Positions 1 to 8,301 of a DNA stretch of 35,858 bases are shown piece after piece. The translations under genes and the position numbers were made by a program. Under the pieces are notes generated by a model. The model was not told the origin of the DNA. It ran no database searches and saw only the letters and a list, made by a program, of their open reading frames with translations. The stretch is from Verrucomicrobiota bacterium JB024. GTDB taxonomy: Bacteria > Verrucomicrobiota > Verrucomicrobiia > Opitutales > Cerasicoccaceae. The stretch lies in contig JAUTCS010000150.1 of assembly GCA_030673825.1 (NCBI GenBank), positions 1 through 35,858 on the forward strand. Reading direction: 5' to 3'. The number at the start of each line of letters is the position of its first letter. Within the stretch, counting starts at the first letter, position 1.

Positions 1-117
1 ATTGGGCGTGTGCCGGGCGATGCCCGCCAGGCCGTTCGAGAGCGGGCCGGCCTGATCCTCGGGCGTCAGCAGATCGACCGTGCCGGGGGTGCGGCGGACA
101 TCCTCGGTCCACTGGCG
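1..117 (-). other. Foreign-looking open frame at left edge, joined to cysW
   Basis: On the minus strand a frame different from cysW stays open from about position 117 to the window edge (39 codons). It reads R-Q-W-T-E-D-V-R-R-T-P-G and later L-S-N-G-L-A-G-I-A-R-H. It is hydrophilic and does not resemble the last membrane helix expected of CysW. I do not recognise the protein. It could be part of a different gene joined by an assembly error or a rearrangement, or it could be chance. No start codon is visible for it. Confidence 0.3.
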
Positions 118-884
118 AAGTTGTACTCGTTGTAAAGGATCTCGACGTAGAGCGGGATGGTGTTGGTCTCGCCCCGAATGTGCCCGGAGACGACGGAGAC
201 CGCGCCGAACTCGCCCATGGCTCGGGCGTTGCATAGGACCACGCCGTAAAAGAGCGCCCAGCGCACGTTGGGCAGGGTGACGCGGCGGAACGCCTGCCAG
301 CCCGAGGCTCCGAGGGTGAGCGCGGCCAGCTCTTCGTCGTTGCCCTGCGCTTGCATGACCGGGATCAGCTCGCGGGCGACGAAGGGGAAGGTCACAAAAA
401 CCGTCGCCAGCACGATGCCCGGCACGGCGAAGATAATCTGCACGTCGTGCTCAGACAGCCACGGTCCCAACCAGCCTTGAGCGCCGAAGATCAGCACGTA
501 GATCAGGCCGGAGATGACGGGCGAGACCGCGAAGGGCAGGTCGATGAGCGTGAGCAGCAGGCTTTTGCCGGGGAAGGTGTACTTCGCGATGGCCCACGAG
601 GCGCACAGACCAAAGACGGTGTTGAAGGGCACGGCGATCCCGGCCACGAGCAGGGTGAGCTTGATCGCGTGGCGGGCGTCCTCGTCGGCAAAGCTTGCCA
701 TGAACGCCTCGGCGCCACGTCGGAACGCCTCGAAGAATACCGCCGCCAGTGGAAGTAGCAGGGTTACGGTGAGGAAGGCGAGAGCCCCGCCGATGAGCAA
801 CGCGCGTAGCGGCCAGGACGGCTCCAGGCCGACGTGTATCGATTTTTGGATACGTCCGAGGCGGGATTGTGTGATGCCGGCCAT
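66..884 (-). CDS. cysW: Sulfate ABC transporter permease CysW, 3'-truncated or chimeric
   Basis: Inner-membrane permease that would pair with CysT to move sulfate/thiosulfate, driven by CysA ATPase (not in the window). The ATG at 884 gives M-A-G-I-T-Q-S-R and lies only four bases after the cysT stop. Several hydrophobic helices are visible, and the EAA-type permease loop (E-E-L-A-A-L-T-L-G-A-S) is near residue 190. Family identity is strong up to E-I-L-Y-N-E-Y-N-F (residues 248-256). After that, CysW proteins normally continue with a final hydrophobic helix of 20-30 residues. Here the frame reads 16 unrelated residues and stops at 66, giving 272 residues. The missing helix, so close to the window edge, suggests an assembly join, a frameshift or a real rearrangement. 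cysA would be expected next but is not seen. Confidence 0.85.
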   Translation of the reverse strand: MAGITQSRLGRIQKSIHVGLEPSWPLRALLIGGALAFLTVTLLLPLAAVFFEAFRRGAEAFMASFADEDARHAIKLTLLVAGIAVPFNTVFGLCASWAIAKYTFPGKSLLLTLIDLPFAVSPVISGLIYVLIFGAQGWLGPWLSEHDVQIIFAVPGIVLATVFVTFPFVARELIPVMQAQGNDEELAALTLGASGWQAFRRVTLPNVRWALFYGVVLCNARAMGEFGAVSVVSGHIRGETNTIPLYVEILYNEYNFASGPRMSAAPPARSIC

Positions 885-888
885 GGTC

Positions 889-1791
889 TTAAAGGTCGCC
901 GAGCCGCTTACGGCTCCAGCGTTGCAGGAGGTTGATGCCCAGGAGGAGGGCGAACGAGGTGACGAGCATGACGACCGCGATGGCGGTGGCCCCGGCAGTG
1001 TCGTACTGTTCGAGCTTGGTGACAATGAGGAGCGGGGCGATCTCGGTGCGCATGGGCATGTTTCCCGAGATGAAGACGACCGAGCCGTACTCGCCGATAC
1101 CGCGGGCGAAGGCCAGCGCGAAGCCAGTCAGCAGCGGCGGCAGAAGCAGCGGAAAGATCACCCGGCGAAAGGTTGTGAAGCGTCCGGCCCCGAGCGTGCG
1201 AGAGGCTTCCTCCAGCTCGCGGTCGAGGTCCTCGATCACGGGTTGGAGTGTGCGCACGACGAAGGGAAGCCCGATGAAGACCAGCGCCACGGCGATCCCC
1301 AGCGGGGTAAAGGCGACCTTGATGCCGAGCGTTTCCAGCCACGAACCCATCCATCCGTTGCGCGAGTAGATGGCCGTCAGCGCGATCCCGGCCACGGCAG
1401 TGGGCAGCGCGAAGGGCAGGTCCACCAGTGCGTCCACGAGCTTGCGGCCCGGAAAGCGAAAACGCACCAGCACCCAGGCTACGAGGAGACCGCAGGCGGC
1501 GTTGATCAGCGCGGCGGCCAGGGACACGCCGAAGGTCAGCCGGTACGAGGCGAGCACGCGCGGCGAGAACGCAGCCTCGGCGAACGCGCTCCAGCCCATG
1601 CCTCCTGCCATGAAGAACGCCGCAGAGAGGGGAAGTAACACCACGAGTGAGAGCGTCGTGAGGGTGACGCCCATCGTCAACGGCAGGCCGGGCAGCACCC
1701 GTCGCGGGCGCTGCCAGGCAGGCGTTCCGCCGGGTTGGAGCTGGCGGCGGCGCTTGCGGTTAAAGAAGCGGGGGCTGAGGACGAGACTCAT
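889..1791 (-). CDS. cysT: Sulfate ABC transporter permease CysT
   Basis: A 300-residue inner-membrane permease of the CysT/CysU family, partner of CysW in sulfate/thiosulfate import. The N-terminus is basic (R-K-R-R-R) and is followed by about six hydrophobic segments. The cytoplasmic coupling loop [12 protein letters not shown] is near residue 195, followed by F-R-R-V-I-F-P. The [12 protein letters not shown] motif near residue 235 is typical of CysT. Length is slightly above the usual ~277 because of the N-terminal extension. The stop lies four bases before cysW and the start 26 bases after the M14-like gene upstream, so all are likely on one transcript. Confidence 0.93.
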   Translation of the reverse strand: MSLVLSPRFFNRKRRRQLQPGGTPAWQRPRRVLPGLPLTMGVTLTTLSLVVLLPLSAAFFMAGGMGWSAFAEAAFSPRVLASYRLTFGVSLAAALINAACGLLVAWVLVRFRFPGRKLVDALVDLPFALPTAVAGIALTAIYSRNGWMGSWLETLGIKVAFTPLGIAVALVFIGLPFVVRTLQPVIEDLDRELEEASRTLGAGRFTTFRRVIFPLLLPPLLTGFALAFARGIGEYGSVVFISGNMPMRTEIAPLLIVTKLEQYDTAGATAIAVVMLVTSFALLLGINLLQRWSRKRLGDL

Positions 1792-1817
1792 GGAGGACGA
1801 TTGGATGATGTGTGAGC

Positions 1818-2771
1818 CTAGCGTGCCGCGAGCCGGGCGAGGATGGCGCGGACAGCGGCGGTGGAGGCGCGGGCCTGGGTGTGGCGGTCGCAGCGACCGG
1901 GGAGCTCCAGAAGGATTTCCGTGAAGGTGCGCCCGGCGACAGTCGTCGGACGGGGAGAGCCGGGGAAGGCGCTGGCTGGATCGATGCGGGTGGCATGGTA
2001 GCCCTCGAAGGGAGAGCCCTCGGTGACCGGGTAAAGCGTTGCCGCGTCTTCGAGTGCGTGTATCAGAAAATTATGACGACGCTCGTCCTCACTGCCGTAG
2101 GCATAGAGACCGCGGGCGGAGGTGTCGGTGTGAAGGCTAATGATGGCATCGTAGCGCTGGTCGGTGAGTTCTTTTTCCAGTGAACTTATCTCAGCGGAAA
2201 CTGAACCGGTGCCGAAGCTTGCGGCAGGGTCGAGGCCGTCGGCGTTGGCGTGCTGCGCGAAGAGCAGGCCCCACGCGTTGCACGTCGGAATGAGGTGGAG
2301 CTCCAGCCCTGTGTAGGACGTCGGGTCTTGGAGGAAGTCGGCGTAGAGCCGCTCGCAGGCGAGCGGACCGCCCGGCTCGTCTCCGTGAAAGCCCGCGATC
2401 AGGGCGATTTTTAATGGCTGTTGACCGGGTGCAAGTGGGCCGCGCAGGACTGTCTTCTCTTGGGCAAAGGCGAGACAATCGGCCTCGAAGACGGTGAGCG
2501 TCTCGCGCGTAATGTCAGGGCGTGGCTCCTCGCCGGTGCGGCCGAGGCGTAGCGTAAAGACGCCGTCCTGCATGGTGAAGGAGACGCTCTGCTTCGTGGC
2601 TGACGCAGACCCCCCGCCGCCGACGTGGGCGGGGGGCTGCGGGGCCGCCGAGGCGGAGCCGTTCTGGGGTGAGAAGGGATCGCTCGGAGCCTCCTCGCGT
2701 TTTCTGACGACGGGGTGATTTCCGGCGGGCGGATCAGCGCGGAGGCTGGACATGGTCAGTGTGATGGGCAT
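1818..2771 (-). CDS. M14 / succinylglutamate desuccinylase-like zinc hydrolase
   Basis: Predicted zinc-dependent carboxypeptidase or deacylase of the M14/AstE-AspA fold. Visible motifs, numbered from the ATG at 2771: G-F-H-G-D-E (H129 and E132, first two zinc ligands), I-S-L-H-T-D (H214, third ligand) and E-I-L-L-E-L-P-G near residue 285, which supplies a candidate catalytic glutamate. The first ~65 residues are Pro/Ser/Gly-rich and low in complexity, so a later start at 2573 is possible. The longer frame to 2885 would overlap the upstream gene and is unlikely. The gene sits 14 bases after a paralogue lacking the ligands and just before cysT, inside the sulfate uptake operon. Substrate is unknown. 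A link to sulfur-containing peptides or amides is only inferred from location. Confidence 0.7.
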   Translation of the reverse strand: MPITLTMSSLRADPPAGNHPVVRKREEAPSDPFSPQNGSASAAPQPPAHVGGGGSASATKQSVSFTMQDGVFTLRLGRTGEEPRPDITRETLTVFEADCLAFAQEKTVLRGPLAPGQQPLKIALIAGFHGDEPGGPLACERLYADFLQDPTSYTGLELHLIPTCNAWGLLFAQHANADGLDPAASFGTGSVSAEISSLEKELTDQRYDAIISLHTDTSARGLYAYGSEDERRHNFLIHALEDAATLYPVTEGSPFEGYHATRIDPASAFPGSPRPTTVAGRTFTEILLELPGRCDRHTQARASTAAVRAILARLAAR

Positions 2772-2785
2772 GACGGTGAGGTGAA

Positions 2786-3502
2786 TCAGTGGATGACGGG
2801 TTTGGTCAGCGAGAGTTCGCGCCAGCGGCGGAAGAAGCACAGCAGAAACTGGCTGGCCAGGAGGGTAGCCTCGGCGGGGCCCCAACTTGCGGGCAGGCCG
2901 AGGTAGAGGTGCCAGGGGCTGCGGGCGTTGTACGGTAGTTGCGTGGGCGGAAGCTCATCGCGGTCAGTTGCTCCGAACTCGTTGCGCAGACGACTCAGGT
3001 CATCGGCAGCAGTGAGCGCGGCTTGGCGTCCGCTCCAGTCTCCGCGCAGGCCAATGGTCAGCCGCCGGTGGCGTGTGGAGGCGACCTCGATCACGCCGTC
3101 CGGGCACTCGAGACTGAGGCGCTGGACGGCGGGTTCGTAGGCGGGCGCGAGGGACTCGGGGTCTTCGAGGCCGACCGGGTTGATGATGGGCAGGACACGC
3201 AGCCACAGCCCGGAGGCGAAGCCAGGCTGAAGCAGCAGGCGCTCGATGAGCTGCAGGGTGACCTCGCCGCTGAGGCCATCTCCGGCGCGTCGGCCCGCCA
3301 TCAGCCCGACGAAGCGCGTCTCGGTGTCGCGCTGCTGTGGCCCGTAGAACGTGAAGGCGGGGATGCCGTACCTGACGCCGTCGTGGTCAAAGGTGTGGGC
3401 GATCGTCCCGACGAGGTGGCGGGATATCTCGCAGTGCTCGACCGCGCCGAGCACGAGGCGGCGCAGGGCCGCGCGGTGGTGAGGATCGAGGGTTCTTTTC
3501 AT
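2786..3502 (-). CDS. M14-like pseudoenzyme, paralogue of the downstream gene
   Basis: About 238 residues. It aligns by eye with the next gene: F-V-G-L-M-A-G-R-R-A-G-D-G here corresponds to [13 protein letters not shown] there, and R-V-L-P-I-I-N-P-V-G-L to [11 protein letters not shown]. The zinc-binding His and Glu of the H-G-D-E motif are replaced (R-R-A-G-D), and no histidine lines up with the third ligand. The protein probably lacks zinc hydrolase activity and may be a partner or sensor for the active paralogue. It lies between the sulfate-binding protein and the active paralogue. Start chosen at 3502 (M-K-R-T-L-D-P). An ATG at 3541, just after the sbp stop, would add 13 residues. No clear Shine-Dalgarno supports either. 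Confidence 0.6.
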   Translation of the reverse strand: MKRTLDPHHRAALRRLVLGAVEHCEISRHLVGTIAHTFDHDGVRYGIPAFTFYGPQQRDTETRFVGLMAGRRAGDGLSGEVTLQLIERLLLQPGFASGLWLRVLPIINPVGLEDPESLAPAYEPAVQRLSLECPDGVIEVASTRHRRLTIGLRGDWSGRQAALTAADDLSRLRNEFGATDRDELPPTQLPYNARSPWHLYLGLPASWGPAEATLLASQFLLCFFRRWRELSLTKPVIH

Positions 3503-3543
3503 GGTGTGTAGTGGTTTTCTATGACAAAAGTTTGATTGCATGT

Positions 3544-4545
3544 TTAGCGGAGGTAGATCTGGTCAAAGACGCCTCCGTCGGCGAAGAAGCGCTGTTGCGC
3601 GGCCTGCCAGCCTCCGAAGGCCGTGTCGATGGTGACGAGCTTCACCTCGGGGAATCGGGCGAGGTCGGCCGGGTCGGCGTACTCGGGCTTGCTGGGGCGG
3701 TAGAAGTTTTTCGCGGCCAGACGCTGGCCCTCGGGCGAGTAGAGCTGCTCCAGGTAGGCGGTGGCGACTTCGAGGTTTCCATTTCTTTCGGCGTTGGCGC
3801 GCACGAGGGCGACGGGGGGCTGGGCAAGGATACTGACCGAGGGCACGACGATGTCGAACTCGCCCCGGCCCAGCTCCTCTAGCGCGAGGAAGGCCTCGTT
3901 TTCCCAGGCCAGGAGCACGTCGCCGATGCCGCGCTGGACAAAGGTCGTGGTGGACCCGCGCGCGCCGCTGTCGAGCACGGGCACATGTTGGAAAAGCCGG
4001 GTGACGTAGTCCTTCGCCTTGGCCTCGTCGCCGTCGTAGTGGTCGAGTGCCCAGGCCCAGGCAGCGAGGAAGTTCCAGCGCGCGCCGCCGGAGGTCTTCG
4101 GGTTGGGGGTGATGACCTCGATGCCGTTGTTGACGAGGTCGCCCCAGTCGCGAATGTGCTTCGGGTTGCCCTTGCGCACGAGGAAAACGATGGTCGAGGT
4201 GTACGGGGCGCTGTTGTCGGGCAGCAGGCTCTGCCAGTCGGCAGGGATTTTTCCTGTGTGCTTGGCAATGGCGTCGATGTCGTAGGCCAGGGCGAGGGTG
4301 ACGACATCGGCATTGAGCCCGTCGATGACGGCGCGGGCCTGCTTGCCGGAGCCGCCGTGGGACTGGCGGAGGGTGACCGCCTCGCCGGTTTTGTCCTCCC
4401 AGTACTTTTCGAAGTATTTGTTGTACTCGGTGTAAAACTCCCGCGTCGGGTCGTACGAGACGTTGAGGAGTTTCTTGGCAGCGTAGCCTGAGGTGGGTAC
4501 GGCGACCGCGAGCGCGGCCAGCAGGATGATATTGGAAATTTTCAT
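3544..4545 (-). CDS. sbp: Periplasmic sulfate-binding protein
   Basis: Captures sulfate (or thiosulfate) in the periplasm and delivers it to CysTW. It has 333 residues with a signal peptide at 1-22 (hydrophobic core [11 protein letters not shown], then G-Y-A-A). Family signatures are [13 protein letters not shown] near residue 26, S-H-G-G-S-G-K-Q near 62, [10 protein letters not shown] near 145 and D-V-L-L-A-W-E-N-E near 210, which together are diagnostic of the Sbp/CysP group. It follows the porin gene after about 40 bases and precedes the M14-like pair. The order porin, binding protein, permeases fits a complete anion uptake route. Confidence 0.95.
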   Translation of the reverse strand: MKISNIILLAALAVAVPTSGYAAKKLLNVSYDPTREFYTEYNKYFEKYWEDKTGEAVTLRQSHGGSGKQARAVIDGLNADVVTLALAYDIDAIAKHTGKIPADWQSLLPDNSAPYTSTIVFLVRKGNPKHIRDWGDLVNNGIEVITPNPKTSGGARWNFLAAWAWALDHYDGDEAKAKDYVTRLFQHVPVLDSGARGSTTTFVQRGIGDVLLAWENEAFLALEELGRGEFDIVVPSVSILAQPPVALVRANAERNGNLEVATAYLEQLYSPEGQRLAAKNFYRPSKPEYADPADLARFPEVKLVTIDTAFGGWQAAQQRFFADGGVFDQIYLR

Positions 4546-4587
4546 GAGCGTAAATATGTAGTTATTTATGGATACGCATGTGGTGGC

Positions 4588-5952
4588 CTAGAAGGCGACC
4601 TGAACGCGGGTGACGAGGGCGTGCTCGGTGGGGCCGTAGCCGCCATCGGAGAAGGTGGTATTGTCGTAGTCGATCATGACCTTGAGGTTGGGGACGGGGT
4701 ACCAGTTCACGCTCAGCCCAAAGTCCTGCGCGGTGCGGGCGGTGTTGGCAGGATTGGCTAACTGGCTGGCGGCGACACCGGCGTAGGCGCTCTCTCCGAT
4801 GAGCATTCCGGCGTAGCGGGCGGAGATCATCCATGCGCCGATGCCGCCCTCGCTCAGGCTGGCGCCCTTTCCGAGGACGACGCCTTTGTAGGTGTTTTCT
4901 CCGCCGGTGAGCACATAGGACGGCGAGATGGTCCAGCCCCAGCTGTCCACGGTCTGCTCGATGCCGCCACGCGAGAAGGCCTGGCGGTCGTAGATGGCCT
5001 CGGCGATGAGACCGAAGGGACCGTAAAAGTAGGCGATCTGCGGGTTGATGCGGGTGTGCTCGCCGGTGGCGGTGGTGCCGGAGGCGTATTGGAAGAAGGT
5101 TTCCTGTCCCGGTGTTTTCTGGGTGGGGGTCGCCTGCCCGGCCTCGTCGCCGTAGCTGCCCGCGAGTCCGAAGCTGAGCCCCGTCAGCGCCGAGTCCGTG
5201 GCCGCGGCGAAGGGCGTCAGGAACAGCCGGGCCGAGACGGTTTTCGGCGAATTGAAGTCCGCGTTCGGGTTTTGGTTGTTACCCGCGCCGTTGAAGACCC
5301 CGAGCTGGTACTCCAGCACGCGGTCAAAGGCCTTGCCCTCGACCATCGCACCGATGTCACGCGTGGGGGTGAGGTTGCTGGCGAGGCCGCGCTCGGCCAG
5401 GAATAGGTCGGCGGGGGACTGGAGGCGCTCCAGGCCGACGGGCGTTTTCATCTTGCCGACCTTCAGGCGCAGGGCGGGCGAGTAGGTGTAGCGTGCCCAG
5501 GCGTCGAGGACGCTGACGGAGGAGCCTGCGAACTCCACCTGCCCGCGGAAGTCGAAGTCACGGTAGAGGGTGCCGCGCAGAGACGGACGCAGGCGGCGCA
5601 CGAGGAATGTGTCCGTGTCCTGCGGGTCGTCGAAGTAGAAACGTCCGTCGAGTTGGATGAGCCCGTCGAGCGTGAGCGAGTAATTTTTATCGGCGGAGGC
5701 GACGGTCAGGCCCTTGCGGTCGAGGGTGACCTGAGGGGCGTCGGCCATGGCGCTGGCCGCCTTGTCGGCGGTCTGCGCGGTCTGGGCCTGGCTGGCCTCA
5801 AGCTCGGTCAGGCGGGTGGTGAGCTCGGCCAACTGGCGACGGAGCTCCGCGATTTCTGGGTCAGTGGAGGGTGGCTGTGCCCCGAGTGCCGGCGGTAAAA
5901 TGGCCAGCAGGGACAACGCGCTGATCCGCGAGAGTATTCTCGGCGATGGCAT
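4588..5952 (-). CDS. Phosphate-selective porin O/P family outer-membrane channel
   Basis: A 454-residue OprP/OprO-type porin. It has a signal peptide (about 1-25, ending A-L-G-A-Q) and then a short coiled-coil region (I-A-E-L-R-R-Q-L-A-E-L-T-T-R-L-T-E-L-E, residues 33-52), a usual trimerisation element in this family. A long stretch of alternating beta strands follows, ending in an aromatic C-terminus (V-Q-V-A-F), the outer-membrane assembly signal. The segment V-G-K-M-K-T-P-V-G-L-E-R near residue 165 is characteristic. By context it probably carries sulfate across the outer membrane for the adjacent binding protein rather than phosphate. The start is supported by an AAGGAAAG-type ribosome site just upstream. 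A perfect palindrome lies 36 bases upstream. Confidence 0.88.
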   Translation of the reverse strand: MPSPRILSRISALSLLAILPPALGAQPPSTDPEIAELRRQLAELTTRLTELEASQAQTAQTADKAASAMADAPQVTLDRKGLTVASADKNYSLTLDGLIQLDGRFYFDDPQDTDTFLVRRLRPSLRGTLYRDFDFRGQVEFAGSSVSVLDAWARYTYSPALRLKVGKMKTPVGLERLQSPADLFLAERGLASNLTPTRDIGAMVEGKAFDRVLEYQLGVFNGAGNNQNPNADFNSPKTVSARLFLTPFAAATDSALTGLSFGLAGSYGDEAGQATPTQKTPGQETFFQYASGTTATGEHTRINPQIAYFYGPFGLIAEAIYDRQAFSRGGIEQTVDSWGWTISPSYVLTGGENTYKGVVLGKGASLSEGGIGAWMISARYAGMLIGESAYAGVAASQLANPANTARTAQDFGLSVNWYPVPNLKVMIDYDNTTFSDGGYGPTEHALVTRVQVAF

Positions 5953-5987
5953 GATGTTTCTTTCCTTGGAGGAACGAAACTTCCGGT

Positions 5988-5997
5988 TGACCGGTCA
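5988..5997. promoter_or_regulatory. Perfect 10-bp palindrome TGACCGGTCA upstream of the porin
   Basis: The sequence TGACCGGTCA is self-complementary and lies 36 bases before the porin ATG, within the 130-base gap between yezD and the porin gene. That gap is the largest inside the sulfur operon, so an internal promoter or operator is plausible. No matching second site or clear promoter hexamers were found, and the regulator is unknown. Confidence 0.25.
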
Positions 5998-6082
5998 GCC
6001 GCGTATGCGTGTGCATGATTATGGAGTGTGGAGGATGGCGTCCGTGGGTGCGGATGGCCCAAAAAGGAAAAGTGATCGCCGC

Positions 6083-6274
6083 TCAGCGGGAGCCGGGGGA
6101 GCCGCTGGACTCGTCCAGCCGGGTTTTTTCCGTGCACTCGATCTGAGTGACTTTGCCGTTGTGCACGACGATCTGGATCACCCCGAAGCGCAGCCCGGCG
6201 ACTTTCTCGCGCACGATGCGCTGCCAGGGCTGCGTCTCGGAGTGGGGGGCGGCGGCAGTGGCGGGGCGGCTCAT
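6083..6274 (-). CDS. yezD: YezD family small protein (DUF2292)
   Basis: A 63-residue protein whose core W-Q-R-I-V-R-E-K-V-A-G-L-R-F-G-V-I-Q-I-V-V-H-N-G-K-V matches the DUF2292/YezD family. Members are small cytosolic proteins often found beside sulfate uptake and cysteine genes, and their molecular role is not established. The ATG overlaps the stop of the Rrf2 regulator (ATGA, 6271-6274), implying translational coupling. The C-terminus after T-E-K-T-R-L-D-E is short and Ser/Gly/Pro-rich. The location at the head of the sulfate operon supports the family call. Confidence 0.85.
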   Translation of the reverse strand: MSRPATAAAPHSETQPWQRIVREKVAGLRFGVIQIVVHNGKVTQIECTEKTRLDESSGSPGSR

Positions 6275-6843
6275 GATTTGCCTCCCGTCTTGTTGGCCAG
6301 CTCGGCCATGATGCCGTCGCGGGGATCGACCGGGTTAAAGTCTTCGGGCAGGGTGACGGCGGGGGCGCTCTTGCCGTCTTTCTCAAAGGGCAGGGCCACG
6401 CCGTCGCGGCGGAGCTTGCGCATCGTCACCTCCACGATGTCGGACAGGGTGTAGCGGTCGAGGATGTTGGCGATGGCGTTGCGCACGTCGATCATGAGCA
6501 TACGCAGCCCGCAGTGCGTCTCGTCCGGGCAGGAGCATTTCTCGTAGGCGGTGAGGCTGGCGCAGGCGATGGGGGCGAGCTTGCCGTCGATCAGGCGCAC
6601 GATGTCGCCGATGCGGATCTGCACCATGGGCAGGGCCAGGTAGTACCCGCCGAACTTCCCCCGCTTGGTCTCGATGTACCCGGCGCCGCGCAGCTGATAG
6701 AGCACCTGCTCCAGGAACTTCAGCGGCAGCTTTTCGCTCTGCGCCAGTTCGGAGACCGACAGGTGCGACTTCCCCATCTCGTGGGCAATGCCCAGCTTGA
6801 TGAGGGAGCGCAGCGCGTATTCGCCTTTACGGGTTAAGTTCAT
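6271..6843 (-). CDS. Rrf2 family transcriptional regulator, likely sulfur or Fe-S responsive
   Basis: A 190-residue Rrf2-type regulator, somewhat longer than the usual 130-165. The N-terminal winged helix begins M-N-L-T-R-K-G-E-Y-A-L-R-S-L, followed by S-V-S-E-L-A-Q-S-E-K-L-P-L-K-F-L-E-Q-V-L (recognition helix region, about 29-48) and the wing K-R-G-K-F-G-G-Y-Y-L-A. Four cysteines occur in C-A-S-L-T-A-Y-E-K-C-S-C-P-D-E-T-H-C (residues ~94-111), a spacing compatible with Fe-S binding as in IscR/NsrR-like members. As first gene of the sulfate operon it probably controls the operon and itself, like CymR-type regulators. The tail of about 50 residues past the domain is of unknown use. Confidence 0.9.
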   Translation of the reverse strand: MNLTRKGEYALRSLIKLGIAHEMGKSHLSVSELAQSEKLPLKFLEQVLYQLRGAGYIETKRGKFGGYYLALPMVQIRIGDIVRLIDGKLAPIACASLTAYEKCSCPDETHCGLRMLMIDVRNAIANILDRYTLSDIVEVTMRKLRRDGVALPFEKDGKSAPAVTLPEDFNPVDPRDGIMAELANKTGGKS

Positions 6844-7123
6844 GAGTGATGATTTTTCTAATGTTGATAAAATTAATATAGATTACAAGCCTGTTTTTTA
6901 AAAAAGTGATGTTGTGCGGGGAAAAGCAGGGACGCGAGCGCGGCTGGAGGCAGGGCTGTGCGGGTACCAAAGGATTGACGCAGCGGCGGGGGCGGGCGAT
7001 ACTGGACCCGTTGTAGTGTCGCAAATCTGTCTATGGTTTTTGGCGAACACGGCCCGTCGCCTGGCTTGATTGCTGGGCGAAACTGCCGTAAAGCCATGAA
7101 AATGATCCCCAACGCGTCCGGTT
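6844..7123. promoter_or_regulatory. Divergent control region between Rrf2 operon and XRE regulator
   Basis: This 280-base gap separates two divergently transcribed regulator genes and contains no gene. Next to the Rrf2 start is the most AT-rich block of the area (about 6850-6905), with runs of A/T, a TATATT element on the minus strand and several ATTAAT/TTGATAA words. It is the likely promoter and operator of the sulfur operon. I could not fix a convincing -35/-10 pair. The right half is GC-rich and holds no recognisable element. Confidence 0.45.
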
Positions 7124-8182
7124 ATGGAAAATGTTGTCGTAAATAATTTTATACACAAATTTCGCAAAGAACTGGGATGGTCCCAGTCGGACCTGGCGCG
7201 GCAGGCGGGGCTTTCCCGGCAGTTGATCCACGCGGTGGAGAATGGGCGCTCGAAGCCCGGGATCGAGGTCGCCCTGCGGCTGGCGCGCGCACTCCAGTGC
7301 ACGGTGGAGGAGCTTTTTCCGCTGCCGGAGGAGTGGCCGGTGCAGGGCTGGCCGGACCTGCATGAGGGGCGCTGCCAGCTGGCGCGGGTGCGCGAGAAGT
7401 GGTACGCGATCCCCTGCGCGGATGCGGGCAGTTTTGACTTGGCGGACGCGGTGGTTGAGCGTAGCGGGGAGGGACTTCAGATCCAGCCGATGCAGCCGCT
7501 GGGGCGGCTGCCAGAATCGGTCGTGATCTGCGGGTGCGACCCGGGACTGGCCATCGCCGCGCGCATGGCCGAGCTGGAGAGTCAGGGCTCGGCCCGTACG
7601 ATCTGGCGGAATGTCTCCAGCACGGTCGGCCTGGAGCGGTTGGCGGCGGGGCAATGTCACCTGGCAGGCGTCCACTACTCGGACGAGAACGGTTCGCTCA
7701 ACGCGGAAAAGGTCAAGGCTTTCGGGCTGCCCTTTGAGTACGACCTCATCCCGTTTGCCTCGTGGGAACAGGGGATCATGGTCGCCGCCGGGAACCCCAA
7801 AGCCATCCGCAGCGTCGAGGATCTGCTGCGCAAGGACGTGCGCTTCGCCAACCGCGAGCCGGGCTCGGCGCACTACAGCATGATCGAAATGCTGCTGGCG
7901 AGTAAGGGCGTGCCGATGCCGAAGACTTTCCCCCTGTGCGTGAACAGCCACGCCGCCGGGGCGCAACTAGTGGCCGCCGGAGTGGCGGACGCCGCGCTGG
8001 GGCTGCGGGCGGTGGCGCGTTCGCTCGGGCTGGACTTTGTGCCGCTGCTGGAGGGGCACTTCGACCTCGTGCTGCCGCGCGATCTTCGCCAGGTGGGGCC
8101 GGTCGGGCAGTTCCTCGACACGCTGGCCTCGCTGCCGTGCCGCCGCCAGATCGCGCAGTTGCCGGGGTACGCGACGGCGTAG
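7124..8182 (+). CDS. XRE-type regulator with PBP-like ligand-binding domain
   Basis: A 352-residue one-component regulator. Residues ~8-65 form a classic helix-turn-helix: L-G-W-S-Q-S-D-L-A-R-Q-A-G-L-S-R-Q-L-I-H-A-V-E-N-G-R-S-K-P. From ~residue 100 onward it looks like the periplasmic-binding-protein-like domain (PBP_like, PF12727) seen in molybdate-type HTH regulators: V-V-I-C-G-C-D-P-G-L-A-I-A, then H-L-A-G-V-H-Y-S-D, R-F-A-N-R-E-P-G-S, A-D-A-A-L-G-L-R-A-V-A. There is no signal peptide, so it senses a ligand in the cytosol. It is transcribed away from the Rrf2/sulfate operon across a shared control region. Ligand is unknown; an oxyanion such as molybdate or sulfate is an inference from family and neighbours. 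Confidence 0.85.
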   Translation: MENVVVNNFIHKFRKELGWSQSDLARQAGLSRQLIHAVENGRSKPGIEVALRLARALQCTVEELFPLPEEWPVQGWPDLHEGRCQLARVREKWYAIPCADAGSFDLADAVVERSGEGLQIQPMQPLGRLPESVVICGCDPGLAIAARMAELESQGSARTIWRNVSSTVGLERLAAGQCHLAGVHYSDENGSLNAEKVKAFGLPFEYDLIPFASWEQGIMVAAGNPKAIRSVEDLLRKDVRFANREPGSAHYSMIEMLLASKGVPMPKTFPLCVNSHAAGAQLVAAGVADAALGLRAVARSLGLDFVPLLEGHFDLVLPRDLRQVGPVGQFLDTLASLPCRRQIAQLPGYATA

Positions 8183-8301
8183 GAGGGGAAGAATAGCGGC
8201 GGTTAGTACGAAAAGCACGCAGCTTTATTTACACCGCCGATGTTCAGAAAGGGATAACGAACCACGTTTGGATATTTAACGGCTACAGCACTCTTCTCTG
8301 T

